A stretch of 42,717 nucleotides of DNA from Acholeplasmatales bacterium. GTDB taxonomy: Bacteria; Bacillota_I; Bacilli_A; Izemoplasmatales; Izemoplasmataceae. Where the stretch lies: positions 1-42,717 of the forward strand of contig RECF01000068.1 in assembly GCA_007694145.1 (NCBI GenBank), read 5' to 3'. Positions within the stretch are counted from its first letter, which is position 1. Each line of letters opens with the position of its first letter. This document shows positions 8,161 to 15,593 of this stretch, one piece after another. Under the pieces are notes generated by a model that worked only from the letters and a program-made list of their open reading frames with translations, did not search any database and was not told the DNA's origin. Position numbers and translations under genes: made by a program.

Positions 8161-10002
8161 ATGCGCCACCTCTTTCAACACGAACCAAAATCCCATATGG
8201 CTTATCAATATGACCAAGACACGGTGCACTTGCGACTTTTTGTCTCAAAGGGCGCAGCTGAGCAGGTAGCGCTGATTTACGGCGATCCTTTCTTGTACCG
8301 GAAGAACCAGGAAGGTGCGCGCAGTGCCTGGCGACCATTTGGTGACGGTATTCTTTGTGAAAAAGTCGGCGAGACAGATGCCCATGACGTGTTTTTCATT
8401 GCAGTCAAACCCAGGTACCGACGCATGAAATATGCGTTCTTGATTGACCATCAGTGGCTATTTGGGGCGAAAGAGCTCATTGATCTCGATGTCCACCCCG
8501 AGTTGCGCTATCATTTGTTCTCATATTTTAATTTTCCTTTTTTGAACAATGAGGATCTATATCAAGCACCAGCATGGTCCAGTCAGCAAGTATGGTACAG
8601 CATTTTCCCCGATCGTTTCCACAACGGTCGACCCGATCTTGACAAGCCGGATTTAACACCATGGGGCCAAATCGAAAACACCCGAAATGATCGTCTCTTT
8701 GGCGGCGATCTAGCCGGCATCACACAAAAGTTGCCCTATTTGCATGAGCTAGGGTTCAACGGGCTCTACTTGACCCCTATTTTTAAAGCAGACACCGCCC
8801 ACAAATATGATACGATTGATTATATGACTATCGATCCGACTTTTGGGTTGCACGAAGATTTCAAGGAACTGGTCTCAAGCGCCCATGAACTTGGAATCAA
8901 AGTCATGCTTGATGCGGTCTTCAACCACTGCAGCATCCGACATCCCTTTTTTCTTGATGTGATTGAAAAGGGCACTGCTTCACCCTATTACGATGCATTT
9001 TACATCATCGACCCCGAAAAACCGGTCTTACCAGCCTCAGCAGAAGCTATCAGGGACAACCCACGCGCAACCATCGAGGCGCTTGATCTCACGCCCGATA
9101 CACTAAACTATCGAACGTTTGCCTTCACACCGTACATGCCGAAGTTGAACACCATGCACCCGTTGATTAAAGAGCATCTTTTCGATGTCGTGCGGTACTG
9201 GATGGAAACGACGAACATCGATGGCTGGCGTCTAGATGTCAGCAATGAAATCCCGCATAGCTTCTGGCGGGAGTTTCGGCAGCTTGTGAAGTCACTTAAT
9301 CCGGAAGCATACATTGTTGGTGAGAACTGGGATAACGCCAATGCTTGGCTTGGTGGCGAACAGTTTGATGCTGTGATGAACTACGAGATTTTGTTTCCAA
9401 TTTGGCAATTTTTCGGACGCAGTTTGGACTTTCCCGCGATTGATGCGACCACGTTTACGCAAAGAATTGTCAAGGTGCTCAACCACTATCCACTTCATGT
9501 CCTCGAAAACATGTATAATCTCGTGGACTCACACGACACGACTCGCATTGCGACACTGTGTCAAAACAAAACCGATTTGATCAAACTTGTGTATGTGTTC
9601 TTGTTCACTTTTCCCGGAGCACCCAGTGTGTTTTATGGTGGTGAAATAGGTCTAGAAGGTGCCCATGATCCCGACAATCGCCGGTGCATGCCATGGGATG
9701 AAAACGCCCATATGCATCCGCTTAAATCGTTCATGAAACGGCTGATTAGTCTGAGAAAAGAAGTCCAAGCTTGGCGGTCGGCCCGTTACACGTTTTATGA
9801 TACCGCAGAGAGTACCTGTCTCATGTTTGCCAAAGAGGATTGCATTTTTGTGATCAACAACTCCGGAAAAAGACAGGCGTTGAGTGTTCCGGATTCTTGG
9901 GAACAAGAAACGCTCGAACCCCTTTTCCTGGAAAAGTGCGTACATGTCCGCAAAGCCTTTGCCCTTCTACCTTATGGGTTCGGCGTTTATCGCCGTCTTT
10001 GA
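8161..10002 (+). CDS. GH13 neopullulanase/cyclomaltodextrinase-type alpha-glucosidase
   Basis: A 613-residue glycoside hydrolase family 13 enzyme without signal peptide, predicted to cleave alpha-1,4 (and possibly alpha-1,6) links of malto-oligosaccharides, cyclodextrins or pullulan inside the cell. Residues ~1-125 form the N-terminal beta domain (CBM34-like) of neopullulanases and maltogenic amylases. The barrel begins at WYSIFPDRFHNG. The four conserved regions are present: DAVFNH (Asp251), GWRLDVSNE (nucleophile Asp359), GENWDN (acid/base Glu388) and VDSHDTTR (Asp459). The C-terminal beta domain is short. The start at 8161 follows AAAGGAG by 8 nt; an in-frame ATG at 8119 has no site. No sugar transporter is adjacent. 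Confidence 0.93.
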   Translation: MRHLFQHEPKSHMAYQYDQDTVHLRLFVSKGAAEQVALIYGDPFLYRKNQEGARSAWRPFGDGILCEKVGETDAHDVFFIAVKPRYRRMKYAFLIDHQWLFGAKELIDLDVHPELRYHLFSYFNFPFLNNEDLYQAPAWSSQQVWYSIFPDRFHNGRPDLDKPDLTPWGQIENTRNDRLFGGDLAGITQKLPYLHELGFNGLYLTPIFKADTAHKYDTIDYMTIDPTFGLHEDFKELVSSAHELGIKVMLDAVFNHCSIRHPFFLDVIEKGTASPYYDAFYIIDPEKPVLPASAEAIRDNPRATIEALDLTPDTLNYRTFAFTPYMPKLNTMHPLIKEHLFDVVRYWMETTNIDGWRLDVSNEIPHSFWREFRQLVKSLNPEAYIVGENWDNANAWLGGEQFDAVMNYEILFPIWQFFGRSLDFPAIDATTFTQRIVKVLNHYPLHVLENMYNLVDSHDTTRIATLCQNKTDLIKLVYVFLFTFPGAPSVFYGGEIGLEGAHDPDNRRCMPWDENAHMHPLKSFMKRLISLRKEVQAWRSARYTFYDTAESTCLMFAKEDCIFVINNSGKRQALSVPDSWEQETLEPLFLEKCVHVRKAFALLPYGFGVYRRL

Positions 10003-10038
10003 GGCCTTGACAACGATTCCAAGGCGAATGCGAACCAT

Positions 10039-10067
10039 TTGCTTTTAAACATTTTTTTAGTTATAAT
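10039..10067 (+). promoter_or_regulatory. Promoter of the metal ABC transporter operon, overlapped by an inverted repeat
   Basis: TTGCTT (10039-10044), a 17-nt spacer and TATAAT (10062-10067) make a near-consensus promoter. An inverted repeat TTTAGTT (10056-10062) / AACTAAA (10086-10092), with nested AGTTG (10070-10074) / CAACT (10085-10089), covers the -10 and the start site. This is a plausible repressor operator, perhaps for the Fur-family protein encoded at 11817; that link is inference. Confidence 0.65.
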
Positions 10068-10100
10068 AAAGTTGAGAAGTAAGACAACTAAACGTCTATG

Positions 10101-10120
10101 AAGCGGCTTCTGAGCCGCTT
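10101..10120 (+). terminator. Hairpin in the leader of the metal transporter operon
   Basis: A perfect 7-bp stem AAGCGGC/GCCGCTT with a 6-nt loop is followed by TTAG, a weak T-tract. It lies between the promoter at 10039-10067 and the ATPase gene, so it may act as an attenuator or 5' stabiliser. It could also be an imperfect terminator for the amylase gene ending at 10002. Confidence 0.45.
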
Positions 10121-10158
10121 TTAGACTGTTTGAGAAATGTTTGAACGGAGATGGATCC

Positions 10159-10893
10159 ATGATAGAAGACGTCTTGATGCACATTGATCGACTGACTGTC
10201 AAGTATCATCATTACACAGCGGTTGATCGGGTAAGTTTTTCAGTGAAAGCGGGTGATTTCATTGCGATTGCGGGTGAAAACGGTTCAGGTAAGACCAGTC
10301 TTATCAAAGCGATTCTCGGTTTGACGCATGCGGCTGAGGGCGTTGTCAACAAACATGTGTCTGGACCGATTGGTTATTTGCCGCAAAACACCGTGGTGCA
10401 GGACCGTGCTTTTCCCGCTTCGGTTGAAGAAGTGGTTAGCATGGGGTTGTTGGCGACGAAGTCATTTCCACGTCGTTTTGGTCGTGCTGATCGCGAACGG
10501 GTTCGTGAGAGTCTGATACGGCTGAATGTCGCCAACCTTGCGAAGAAACGATTCGGCCTTTTGTCGGGTGGGCAACAACAGCGCGTACTCCTCGCACGCG
10601 CACTTGTTGCCAATCCATACATTCTAATACTCGATGAGCCGACCAGTGCGCTTGATCAGGCGATGCGCAAGCGCTTCATGGATATTTTGCAGTCACTGAA
10701 CCAAGCGGGTGTCACCATCTTGCTTATCACCCACGACATTGGTGGTATCGGTGAGTATGTCAACCGTGTGATCTATATGGAGCGACGGATCTTGTTCGAT
10801 GGTTCTTTCACGGCATTTTGTGAACAAGCGGAACTATCACCGTATATCCATACCCATGCGATGCGTCACAAAGGCGAGGATGAAGCATCATGA
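10159..10893 (+). CDS. Zinc/manganese ABC transporter ATP-binding protein
   Basis: A 244-residue ABC ATPase of the ZnuC/MntB/ZurA type that powers uptake of zinc or manganese. Visible motifs: Walker A GENGSGKTSL, Q-loop GYLPQNTV, signature LSGGQQQRV, Walker B YILILDEPTSALD and the switch His in LLITHD. The ATG at 10159 has GGAG 8 nt upstream; an in-frame TTG at 10141 precedes that site. The stop overlaps the permease start by 4 nt. A Fur-family regulator gene follows the permease, which favours zinc and Zur-type control. No solute-binding lipoprotein gene is in the operon or window. Confidence 0.9.
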   Translation: MIEDVLMHIDRLTVKYHHYTAVDRVSFSVKAGDFIAIAGENGSGKTSLIKAILGLTHAAEGVVNKHVSGPIGYLPQNTVVQDRAFPASVEEVVSMGLLATKSFPRRFGRADRERVRESLIRLNVANLAKKRFGLLSGGQQQRVLLARALVANPYILILDEPTSALDQAMRKRFMDILQSLNQAGVTILLITHDIGGIGEYVNRVIYMERRILFDGSFTAFCEQAELSPYIHTHAMRHKGEDEAS

Positions 10894-11714
10894 CTTGGCT
10901 GGAACTGTTGCGGGCGGCTTTTACTTATGGGTTCATGTGGCGGGCGCTCATCGTTGGGGTTTCTATTGCTTTGAGCAGTGCTTTCATCGGGTCATTTCTA
11001 GTGCTGAAGCGCTTCTCAATGATTGGCCATGGTTTATCGCATGTGGCATTTGCAGCGGTCGCTATCGGCTTGTTTTTCGATCAGGCCCCCTTGCTGATTA
11101 CCTTGCCGATGGTCGTGTTAACGGCGGTTCTTGTCTTGAAGCTCAATGAGTCCGCCGACGTGCATGGTGATGCGGCGATTGGCCTTGCTGCCGCATTTTC
11201 AATGGCGCTTGGCACCACGCTCGCAAGCATTGGTGGCGGCTTCAACCTTGATTTATACAGCTACTTGTTCGGCAGTATTTTGACGATTAAAATGTTGGAT
11301 CTTTGGTTGGCCATCGGGCTTTCTTTGATTGTCTTAGTTACCGTGTTTCTTTTTTTCGAAGATTTGTTTACCATGACCTTTGACGAATCTTTCGCACAGG
11401 TCAGTGGGATTCGTACCAAACGACTCAACACGCTTTTAGCCGTTCTCACGGGTCTTGTGATTGTCATCGGCATTCGTGCGATCGGCACGTTGCTCATATC
11501 AAGTTTGATAATTTTCCCCACCGTCATCGCCATGCAGTTTTCGAAGGGGTTCAAGGCGACGATTCTCATTGCTGTAATATCTTCCGTCATCATTGTTTTC
11601 GTCGGTCTTATCGGATCGTTTTTATTCGATTTACCTTCAGGCTCGGCGATTGTTCTACTTAATGGTATTGTGTTTTTCTTTGTTTATGTCTATCATAGAC
11701 TTATTAAACGGTAA
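10890..11714 (+). CDS. Zinc/manganese ABC transporter permease
   Basis: A 274-residue membrane protein of the ABC-3 (ZnuB/MntC/AdcB) family with about eight hydrophobic segments. Family features include FIGSFLVLKRFSMIGHGLSHVAFAAVA near the N-terminus, the DESFAQVSGIRTKRLN cytoplasmic loop that contacts the ATPase, and GTLLISSLIIFPTVIAM. Its ATG overlaps the ATPase stop codon, so the two are translationally coupled. It would form the metal channel with two ATPase copies and needs an external binding protein that is not encoded here. Metal specificity (zinc versus manganese) cannot be read from the sequence; the neighbouring Fur-family gene points to zinc or iron-type control. Confidence 0.9.
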   Translation: MTWLELLRAAFTYGFMWRALIVGVSIALSSAFIGSFLVLKRFSMIGHGLSHVAFAAVAIGLFFDQAPLLITLPMVVLTAVLVLKLNESADVHGDAAIGLAAAFSMALGTTLASIGGGFNLDLYSYLFGSILTIKMLDLWLAIGLSLIVLVTVFLFFEDLFTMTFDESFAQVSGIRTKRLNTLLAVLTGLVIVIGIRAIGTLLISSLIIFPTVIAMQFSKGFKATILIAVISSVIIVFVGLIGSFLFDLPSGSAIVLLNGIVFFFVYVYHRLIKR

Positions 11715-11816
11715 TGCCAGTTTGATATACGTCTAGCATGGGTGCCACCAACCATGCTGAGTACGCCTTTGACAGAGTATCACTTGTCAACATGGCGAAA
11801 GGAGATGTGTCACACA

Positions 11817-12236
11817 ATGAACAAATATCAAGTGCTCTTGCAACAAACCGGCCTCAAGCAAACGCGTCAAAGAACGATTATGCTTGATGTTTTGTACAAC
11901 TCCAAGGGTCCACTTTCGGCGGAAGATTTGTTTGGATTGATTAAAAAGCGCGGGGTATCGATGTCGTTGTCCACAGTCTACCGTATTTTGGAGAGTTTCA
12001 CAGACAAAGGGCTTGTGACGGCCTTGACACTAGAAACATCGAAACAAGTGCTTTATGAAGTTGCCCATGCGCATCACGGGCACCATTTGATATGTATTTC
12101 CTGCAGCAAAGTCATCCATGTCGAAGGTTGCCCGCTTGAAAACTACGAAGCGAAACTGGCGCAGAAGTACCGTTTTAAAATTGATGATCATACCTTGAAC
12201 TTCTATGGTTATTGCGAGCAGTGCTCAACAGGGTAA
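11817..12236 (+). CDS. Fur-family metal-responsive repressor (Zur/PerR/Fur)
   Basis: A 139-residue DNA-binding regulator. Residues ~14-80 form the winged helix (KQTRQRTIMLDVLY, SAEDLFGLIKKRG, STVYRILESF). The C-terminal dimerisation domain has the metal-site run HAHHGHHLICISCSKVIH and two CxxC pairs (CISC and CEQC) for the structural zinc. Position next to a zinc/manganese transporter suggests Zur, but Fur and PerR share this layout. GGAG ends 12 nt before the chosen ATG; the alternative ATG at 11805 abuts the site and is unlikely. It may regulate the operon through the inverted repeat at 10056-10092. Confidence 0.9.
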   Translation: MNKYQVLLQQTGLKQTRQRTIMLDVLYNSKGPLSAEDLFGLIKKRGVSMSLSTVYRILESFTDKGLVTALTLETSKQVLYEVAHAHHGHHLICISCSKVIHVEGCPLENYEAKLAQKYRFKIDDHTLNFYGYCEQCSTG

Positions 12237-12333
12237 ATAGCTTGACTCTCTTGCTTTTTCAGGGGATTGGCGGAGGGTTGCCGTGTTCGAACAGTATTTT
12301 TTACGTCGGGAACGATAGTTTTGGTCAACAACA

Positions 12334-12362
12334 TTGTTTTTTTGCTTGAATCCTAGTATAAT
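12334..12362 (+). promoter_or_regulatory. Promoter for the SAP/Rho-N-like membrane protein gene
   Basis: TTGTTT (12334-12339), a 17-nt spacer and TATAAT (12357-12362), about 40 nt upstream of the ATG at 12404. This is a near-consensus vegetative promoter. Confidence 0.75.
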
Positions 12363-12403
12363 GTAGATAATCAAGTCTTGAACGACGGAAGGTGGTTTGT
12401 CCA

Positions 12404-13561
12404 ATGAGCATTCTCAAGAACAAAATGGTGACCGTACTTGACCAGGAACGTCCCCTAGAAGCCTATGTGGATGACATGATTTATGTCAAGAGCGTGACGC
12501 TCGTCCGCGTGTTTCGCGAGATTGGTATGACGGTACCGAAAAAAGTTCGTATGAAGGCGCTGAAGACCATCCTCAATCCTATTCTTGAGGAAGAGTACAA
12601 TCAAGCGCAAAAAACAGCCAATGAAGGCGAAAGTGAAGACCGTTTCGGTGCAATGCGCCGCCTTAATCGGCTGTATTGGTACAAAGCATTTACTGAAACT
12701 GAGCTTGAACAAGAGTTGGTTGCACACGGCAGCGAGTCGCTGAATCTTTCTTATATGAAAGAGTTGTGGCGTGGTGTGCTCACCTATATTGCCGAAAAGG
12801 AAACTGACAAGGCATTGGCTGAACTGCTTAAACTCGGTGTCAGCAATCAGGAACGTACGTTACCTGATATGGAAAAATACAATTTTGATATGCGCATTGT
12901 CTTCATCGATGATCGCAATCAAATAGACGGATTGACACCCGATGAGTTCAGGACGGTGTGTCAGCGCAGCTCGACGGTGAACGAACTCATTCACATTGGG
13001 TACAAGTATGGGATTGATGTGCCGAAAACGTTGAAAAAAGCCGATATTCGTGCCATCATTTTCGATGTGCTAGAACGTCGAGGCGCATTAACCGATGCGC
13101 TACGTGAGGAACTGCTCAGCAAAACGGTCAAGGATCTTGAAGCATTTGCACAAGCGAATGACATTATAGCAAGCGCCTACATGAGCAAAGAGATGATTGT
13201 AGAATACATCCTCAAAAATGTGATGACCACCAAACGCGACTATGTCGAACCGAGTGTGGCACCGGTGCAGCCTTCAGTAGAGGAAGTTGCAACGCAGACA
13301 ACCACAGCCAAAGTTGTTGAAAAAGTTGTCAAGCCTACTGAAAAAGAACCGGTGAAAGAAGTTGAAGCACCGGCGTCCGCACCTGAAGAAGGACCAGTTG
13401 AAACTGACCAGGAAGTGGCTGAAGTCGCATTCTCTGAAGACACCCTTCCGATTCTCGCGGCAAAAATAGGCATTCTTGTTGCAGCAAGCAGTGCGTCCTT
13501 GTTTGTTTTGGTTTGGTCGGTGTTCCATCTGTCGGTCTTTATCGCCAGTTTGATTGTTTAA
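12404..13561 (+). CDS. Uncharacterised protein with SAP/Rho-N-like helical units and a C-terminal membrane anchor
   Basis: A 385-residue protein of no recognised family. Three stretches share a helix-turn-helix-extension pattern seen in SAP and Rho N-terminal domains: SVTLVRVFREIGMTVPKK in the N-terminal 50 residues, STVNELIHIGYKYGIDVPK near residue 200 with an LKKADIRAIIFDVL continuation, and KTVKDLEAFAQANDII near residue 245 with a KEMIVEYILKN continuation. A Pro/Glu/Val-rich linker (~280-345) follows. The last ~40 residues are hydrophobic (AAKIGILVAASSASLFVLVW) and end at the stop, so it is probably tail-anchored with the bulk in the cytoplasm. It is a single-gene unit with its own promoter and terminator. 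The ATG at 12404 follows GGTGG; the GTG at 12392 is less likely. Nucleic-acid binding is inference. Confidence 0.8.
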   Translation: MSILKNKMVTVLDQERPLEAYVDDMIYVKSVTLVRVFREIGMTVPKKVRMKALKTILNPILEEEYNQAQKTANEGESEDRFGAMRRLNRLYWYKAFTETELEQELVAHGSESLNLSYMKELWRGVLTYIAEKETDKALAELLKLGVSNQERTLPDMEKYNFDMRIVFIDDRNQIDGLTPDEFRTVCQRSSTVNELIHIGYKYGIDVPKTLKKADIRAIIFDVLERRGALTDALREELLSKTVKDLEAFAQANDIIASAYMSKEMIVEYILKNVMTTKRDYVEPSVAPVQPSVEEVATQTTTAKVVEKVVKPTEKEPVKEVEAPASAPEEGPVETDQEVAEVAFSEDTLPILAAKIGILVAASSASLFVLVWSVFHLSVFIASLIV

Positions 13562-13575
13562 CGACCTGCAAAACT

Positions 13576-13617
13576 AAAAGCCGTCCTTCATCGCTTGCGA
13601 TGAGGAACGGCTTTTTT
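13576..13617. terminator. Bidirectional terminator between convergent genes
   Basis: A long hairpin (AAAAGCCGT...CATCGC with GCGATG...ACGGCTTTT, loop ttgc region) with one internal mismatch is followed by six T on the plus strand and, read in reverse, by TTTTAGTTTT on the minus strand. It lies between the convergent genes ending at 13561 and 13634 and can serve both. Confidence 0.88.
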
Positions 13618-13633
13618 GAAACCTAGTAGACCT

Positions 13634-14005
13634 TTATTCGACCAGTTCACCAATGCGTGGAATCCGGTCGAGCATCTCTGCGCCGTGGCGCGTATTGTTG
13701 TTCAATGCAATCGTCAGATCATTGCCGGCGGTGACACCGGGTCGATGGGTACCATTTGGCCAAAGAGAGGAATTGCTTACGTCGTATAAGTATCCTTCAT
13801 AGGCGATGATTCCCCGACGGCCATCACGGCCATCAAATGCTGCGAGTTCTTCAAGGGTCAGCACCAACCACTCTGTTTCGCCGTTTTCACCATTTTCAGA
13901 TACGATGTCATCGTTGTTGGAACCATTCTGCGGGGTCGTGTCGCTTTCGCAGGCAACCATCAGTGTGAACAGCATCATAAGACCTAATAGTAATATCTTC
14001 TTCAT
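13634..14005 (-). CDS. Cytochrome b5-like heme-binding domain lipoprotein
   Basis: A 123-residue lipoprotein: signal peptide with lipobox LMVAC (Cys19), a short Asn/Gly/Glu-rich linker, then about 75 residues matching the prokaryotic cytochrome b5-like heme/steroid-binding family. Diagnostic segments are TLEELAAFDGRDGRRG, AYEGYLYDVSNSSLWPNG, THRPGVTAGNDLTIAL and RHGAEMLDRIPRIGEL. Two His residues (THRPG and RHGAE) are in positions where relatives hold candidate ligands. It probably sits on the outer face of the membrane; its electron partner is unknown and heme binding is not proved by sequence. AAGGAG precedes the ATG by about 9 nt. It is a single gene sharing the terminator at 13576-13617. 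Confidence 0.85.
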   Translation of the reverse strand: MKKILLLGLMMLFTLMVACESDTTPQNGSNNDDIVSENGENGETEWLVLTLEELAAFDGRDGRRGIIAYEGYLYDVSNSSLWPNGTHRPGVTAGNDLTIALNNNTRHGAEMLDRIPRIGELVE

Positions 14006-14043
14006 AGGATTGCACTCCTTTATAGATTATTTTGCACAATTTA

Positions 14044-14049
14044 ATTATA
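14044..14049 (-). promoter_or_regulatory. Probable -10 of the cytochrome b5-like gene
   Basis: TATAAT on the minus strand, about 39 nt upstream of the start codon. No good -35 is seen. A 13-nt palindrome TTCAC-ATG-GTGAA (14065-14077) lies just upstream, between the divergent genes, and could be an operator. Confidence 0.45.
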
Positions 14050-14139
14050 TCAAATATAAATTGATTCACATGGTGAAACGCAATACAAGTTATTGATTAC
14101 GCTCACCTTAATCGTGAAGGGCGTTGAGGAGGGACTCGC

Positions 14140-14685
14140 ATGCGTGTTTTCATCGGTGTTGACTTCAATGTGGACGTCAAACACTATTTGCAAACTGTTC
14201 AAACCTATATAAAGAGTACCGCGATTGGTGGTAACTTTACGAAGTTTGACAACTTTCACATGACCTTGCGCTATGTGGGACATGTCGAGCTCGCCGCGAT
14301 TGATATACTTAGTGATATGCTTGATGATGTCACCACGCAGCAAAAAGCGTTTTCGATTACAATCGGTGACCTTGGTGCCTTCGGTAAAGGTGAGAAGAAG
14401 TTGATTTACGTGCCTGTGAAAACAGGGAAGGAACCGCTACTTAAGATCGATGCCGATCTTCGTCGCTCTCTCGATGCATTAGGGTTTGAGTATGACAGCA
14501 AAAAGCTGTTGCCACACGTCACTGTAGCACGTGAAGTGCGCTTCAACAACCAAATCAATCCTTCGATGCCGATGCCATTGTACACTGAGAAAATCCTCGT
14601 ATCAGCCATCACACTTTTTGCCAGTGTTCGCCGTGAAGGCTTGTTGCAGTATGAACCTTTGCATCAAGCGAGGCTTGAGCCATGA
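14140..14685 (+). CDS. thpR: RNA 2',3'-cyclic phosphodiesterase
   Basis: A 181-residue member of the 2H phosphoesterase (LigT/ThpR) family, which opens 2',3'-cyclic phosphates on RNA ends to 2'-phosphates and in vitro joins 2'-5' RNA. Both catalytic HxT motifs are visible: FHMTLRYVG near residue 47 and LLPHVTVARE near residue 126. The N-terminal MRVFIGVDF is typical. GAGGAGG lies ahead of the ATG at 14140. The stop overlaps the ATG of the pseudouridine kinase by 4 nt, so the gene is coupled to pseudouridine breakdown, consistent with a role in processing RNA-derived fragments. Confidence 0.93.
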   Translation: MRVFIGVDFNVDVKHYLQTVQTYIKSTAIGGNFTKFDNFHMTLRYVGHVELAAIDILSDMLDDVTTQQKAFSITIGDLGAFGKGEKKLIYVPVKTGKEPLLKIDADLRRSLDALGFEYDSKKLLPHVTVAREVRFNNQINPSMPMPLYTEKILVSAITLFASVRREGLLQYEPLHQARLEP

Positions 14686-15593
14686 AAGACCATCCAGCCA
14701 CGGTTGTAGTCATAGGCGCGGCCAACATTGATATTTTTGCGCGTCCAAACACATCGCATACCATGTATGATTCCAATCCGGGTCACGTACATATTGCCCA
14801 TGGTGGTGTGGGGCGGAACATTGTTGAGAATCTCGCTAGACTGGACATGAAACCACTTTTCCTTACAGCGCTCGCCGGCGATATGGATGGTGTGGCCATC
14901 AGGCAGTGTCTGGAAGATTTGGGGGCGACAGTGTGCGCCATTACCCACGCCCACAGCAACCGTTATGTGGCCATGCTCGATCAGAGGGGAGAGTTGTTGC
15001 TTGCGGTCGCTGACATGGCGGGTCTAGAAGTTATGGATGCCGATTTCTTGCATCAACATCGATCAGCACTCACCCAAGCCTCGTCTCTCGTGCTGGATGC
15101 CAATCTGCCTGATGTGACGTGGTCATGGTTAATAGAGCATGTCGCGACACCTATTTATGCGGATGCGATTTCGGTAGCTAAGGCAGATAGATTGAAACCC
15201 TATCGACAGAACATCCATACCTTGAAAGTTAATCGCTTTGAAGCATCGGTTTTGAGTGGGGAACATCCGGATGCCCCACCTGAAATGCACATCGCCGCCT
15301 TACTTGGATTTGGAATAACGGAAGTGTTTTTAACGCTTGGTGAACATGGGGCGATGCATGGCTCCTCACAAGGTATTCGCCATATGCCTAGCTTTATCAA
15401 ACAAACGAATATCGTGAACGCAACAGGTGCGGGCGATGCATTCATGTCTGGGGTCATCTATGCTAACCAACATAAAAAAGATTCGCTTACCTATGGACTG
15501 GCCATGTCAAGCATCTCATTGAGAAGTCGTGATGCTGTCTCACCAGCACTGAATGTAAAAAGATTGGAAGATACAGTGAAGGAGGATTTATGA
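14682..15593 (+). CDS. psuK: Pseudouridine kinase (PfkB family)
   Basis: A 303-residue PfkB-type sugar kinase that phosphorylates pseudouridine to pseudouridine 5'-phosphate in the cytoplasm. The signature GGVGRNIVENLARL (near residue 45) and the ATP-binding anion hole NATGAGDAFMSGV with catalytic Asp (near residue 250) are visible. SNPGHVHIAHGG and HTLKVNRFEASVLSG closely follow the PsuK/YeiC pattern rather than ribokinase. The stop overlaps the start of psuG by 4 nt (ATGA), and psuG supplies the next step. The start overlaps the end of thpR. No nucleoside transporter is adjacent. Confidence 0.92.
   Translation: MKDHPATVVVIGAANIDIFARPNTSHTMYDSNPGHVHIAHGGVGRNIVENLARLDMKPLFLTALAGDMDGVAIRQCLEDLGATVCAITHAHSNRYVAMLDQRGELLLAVADMAGLEVMDADFLHQHRSALTQASSLVLDANLPDVTWSWLIEHVATPIYADAISVAKADRLKPYRQNIHTLKVNRFEASVLSGEHPDAPPEMHIAALLGFGITEVFLTLGEHGAMHGSSQGIRHMPSFIKQTNIVNATGAGDAFMSGVIYANQHKKDSLTYGLAMSSISLRSRDAVSPALNVKRLEDTVKEDL

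Noticed and set aside
11735-11758. Terminator or regulatory hairpin before the Fur-family gene
   Set aside because: AGCATGG/CCATGCT is a perfect stem but lacks a T-run; no protein family site is matched, so only noted.
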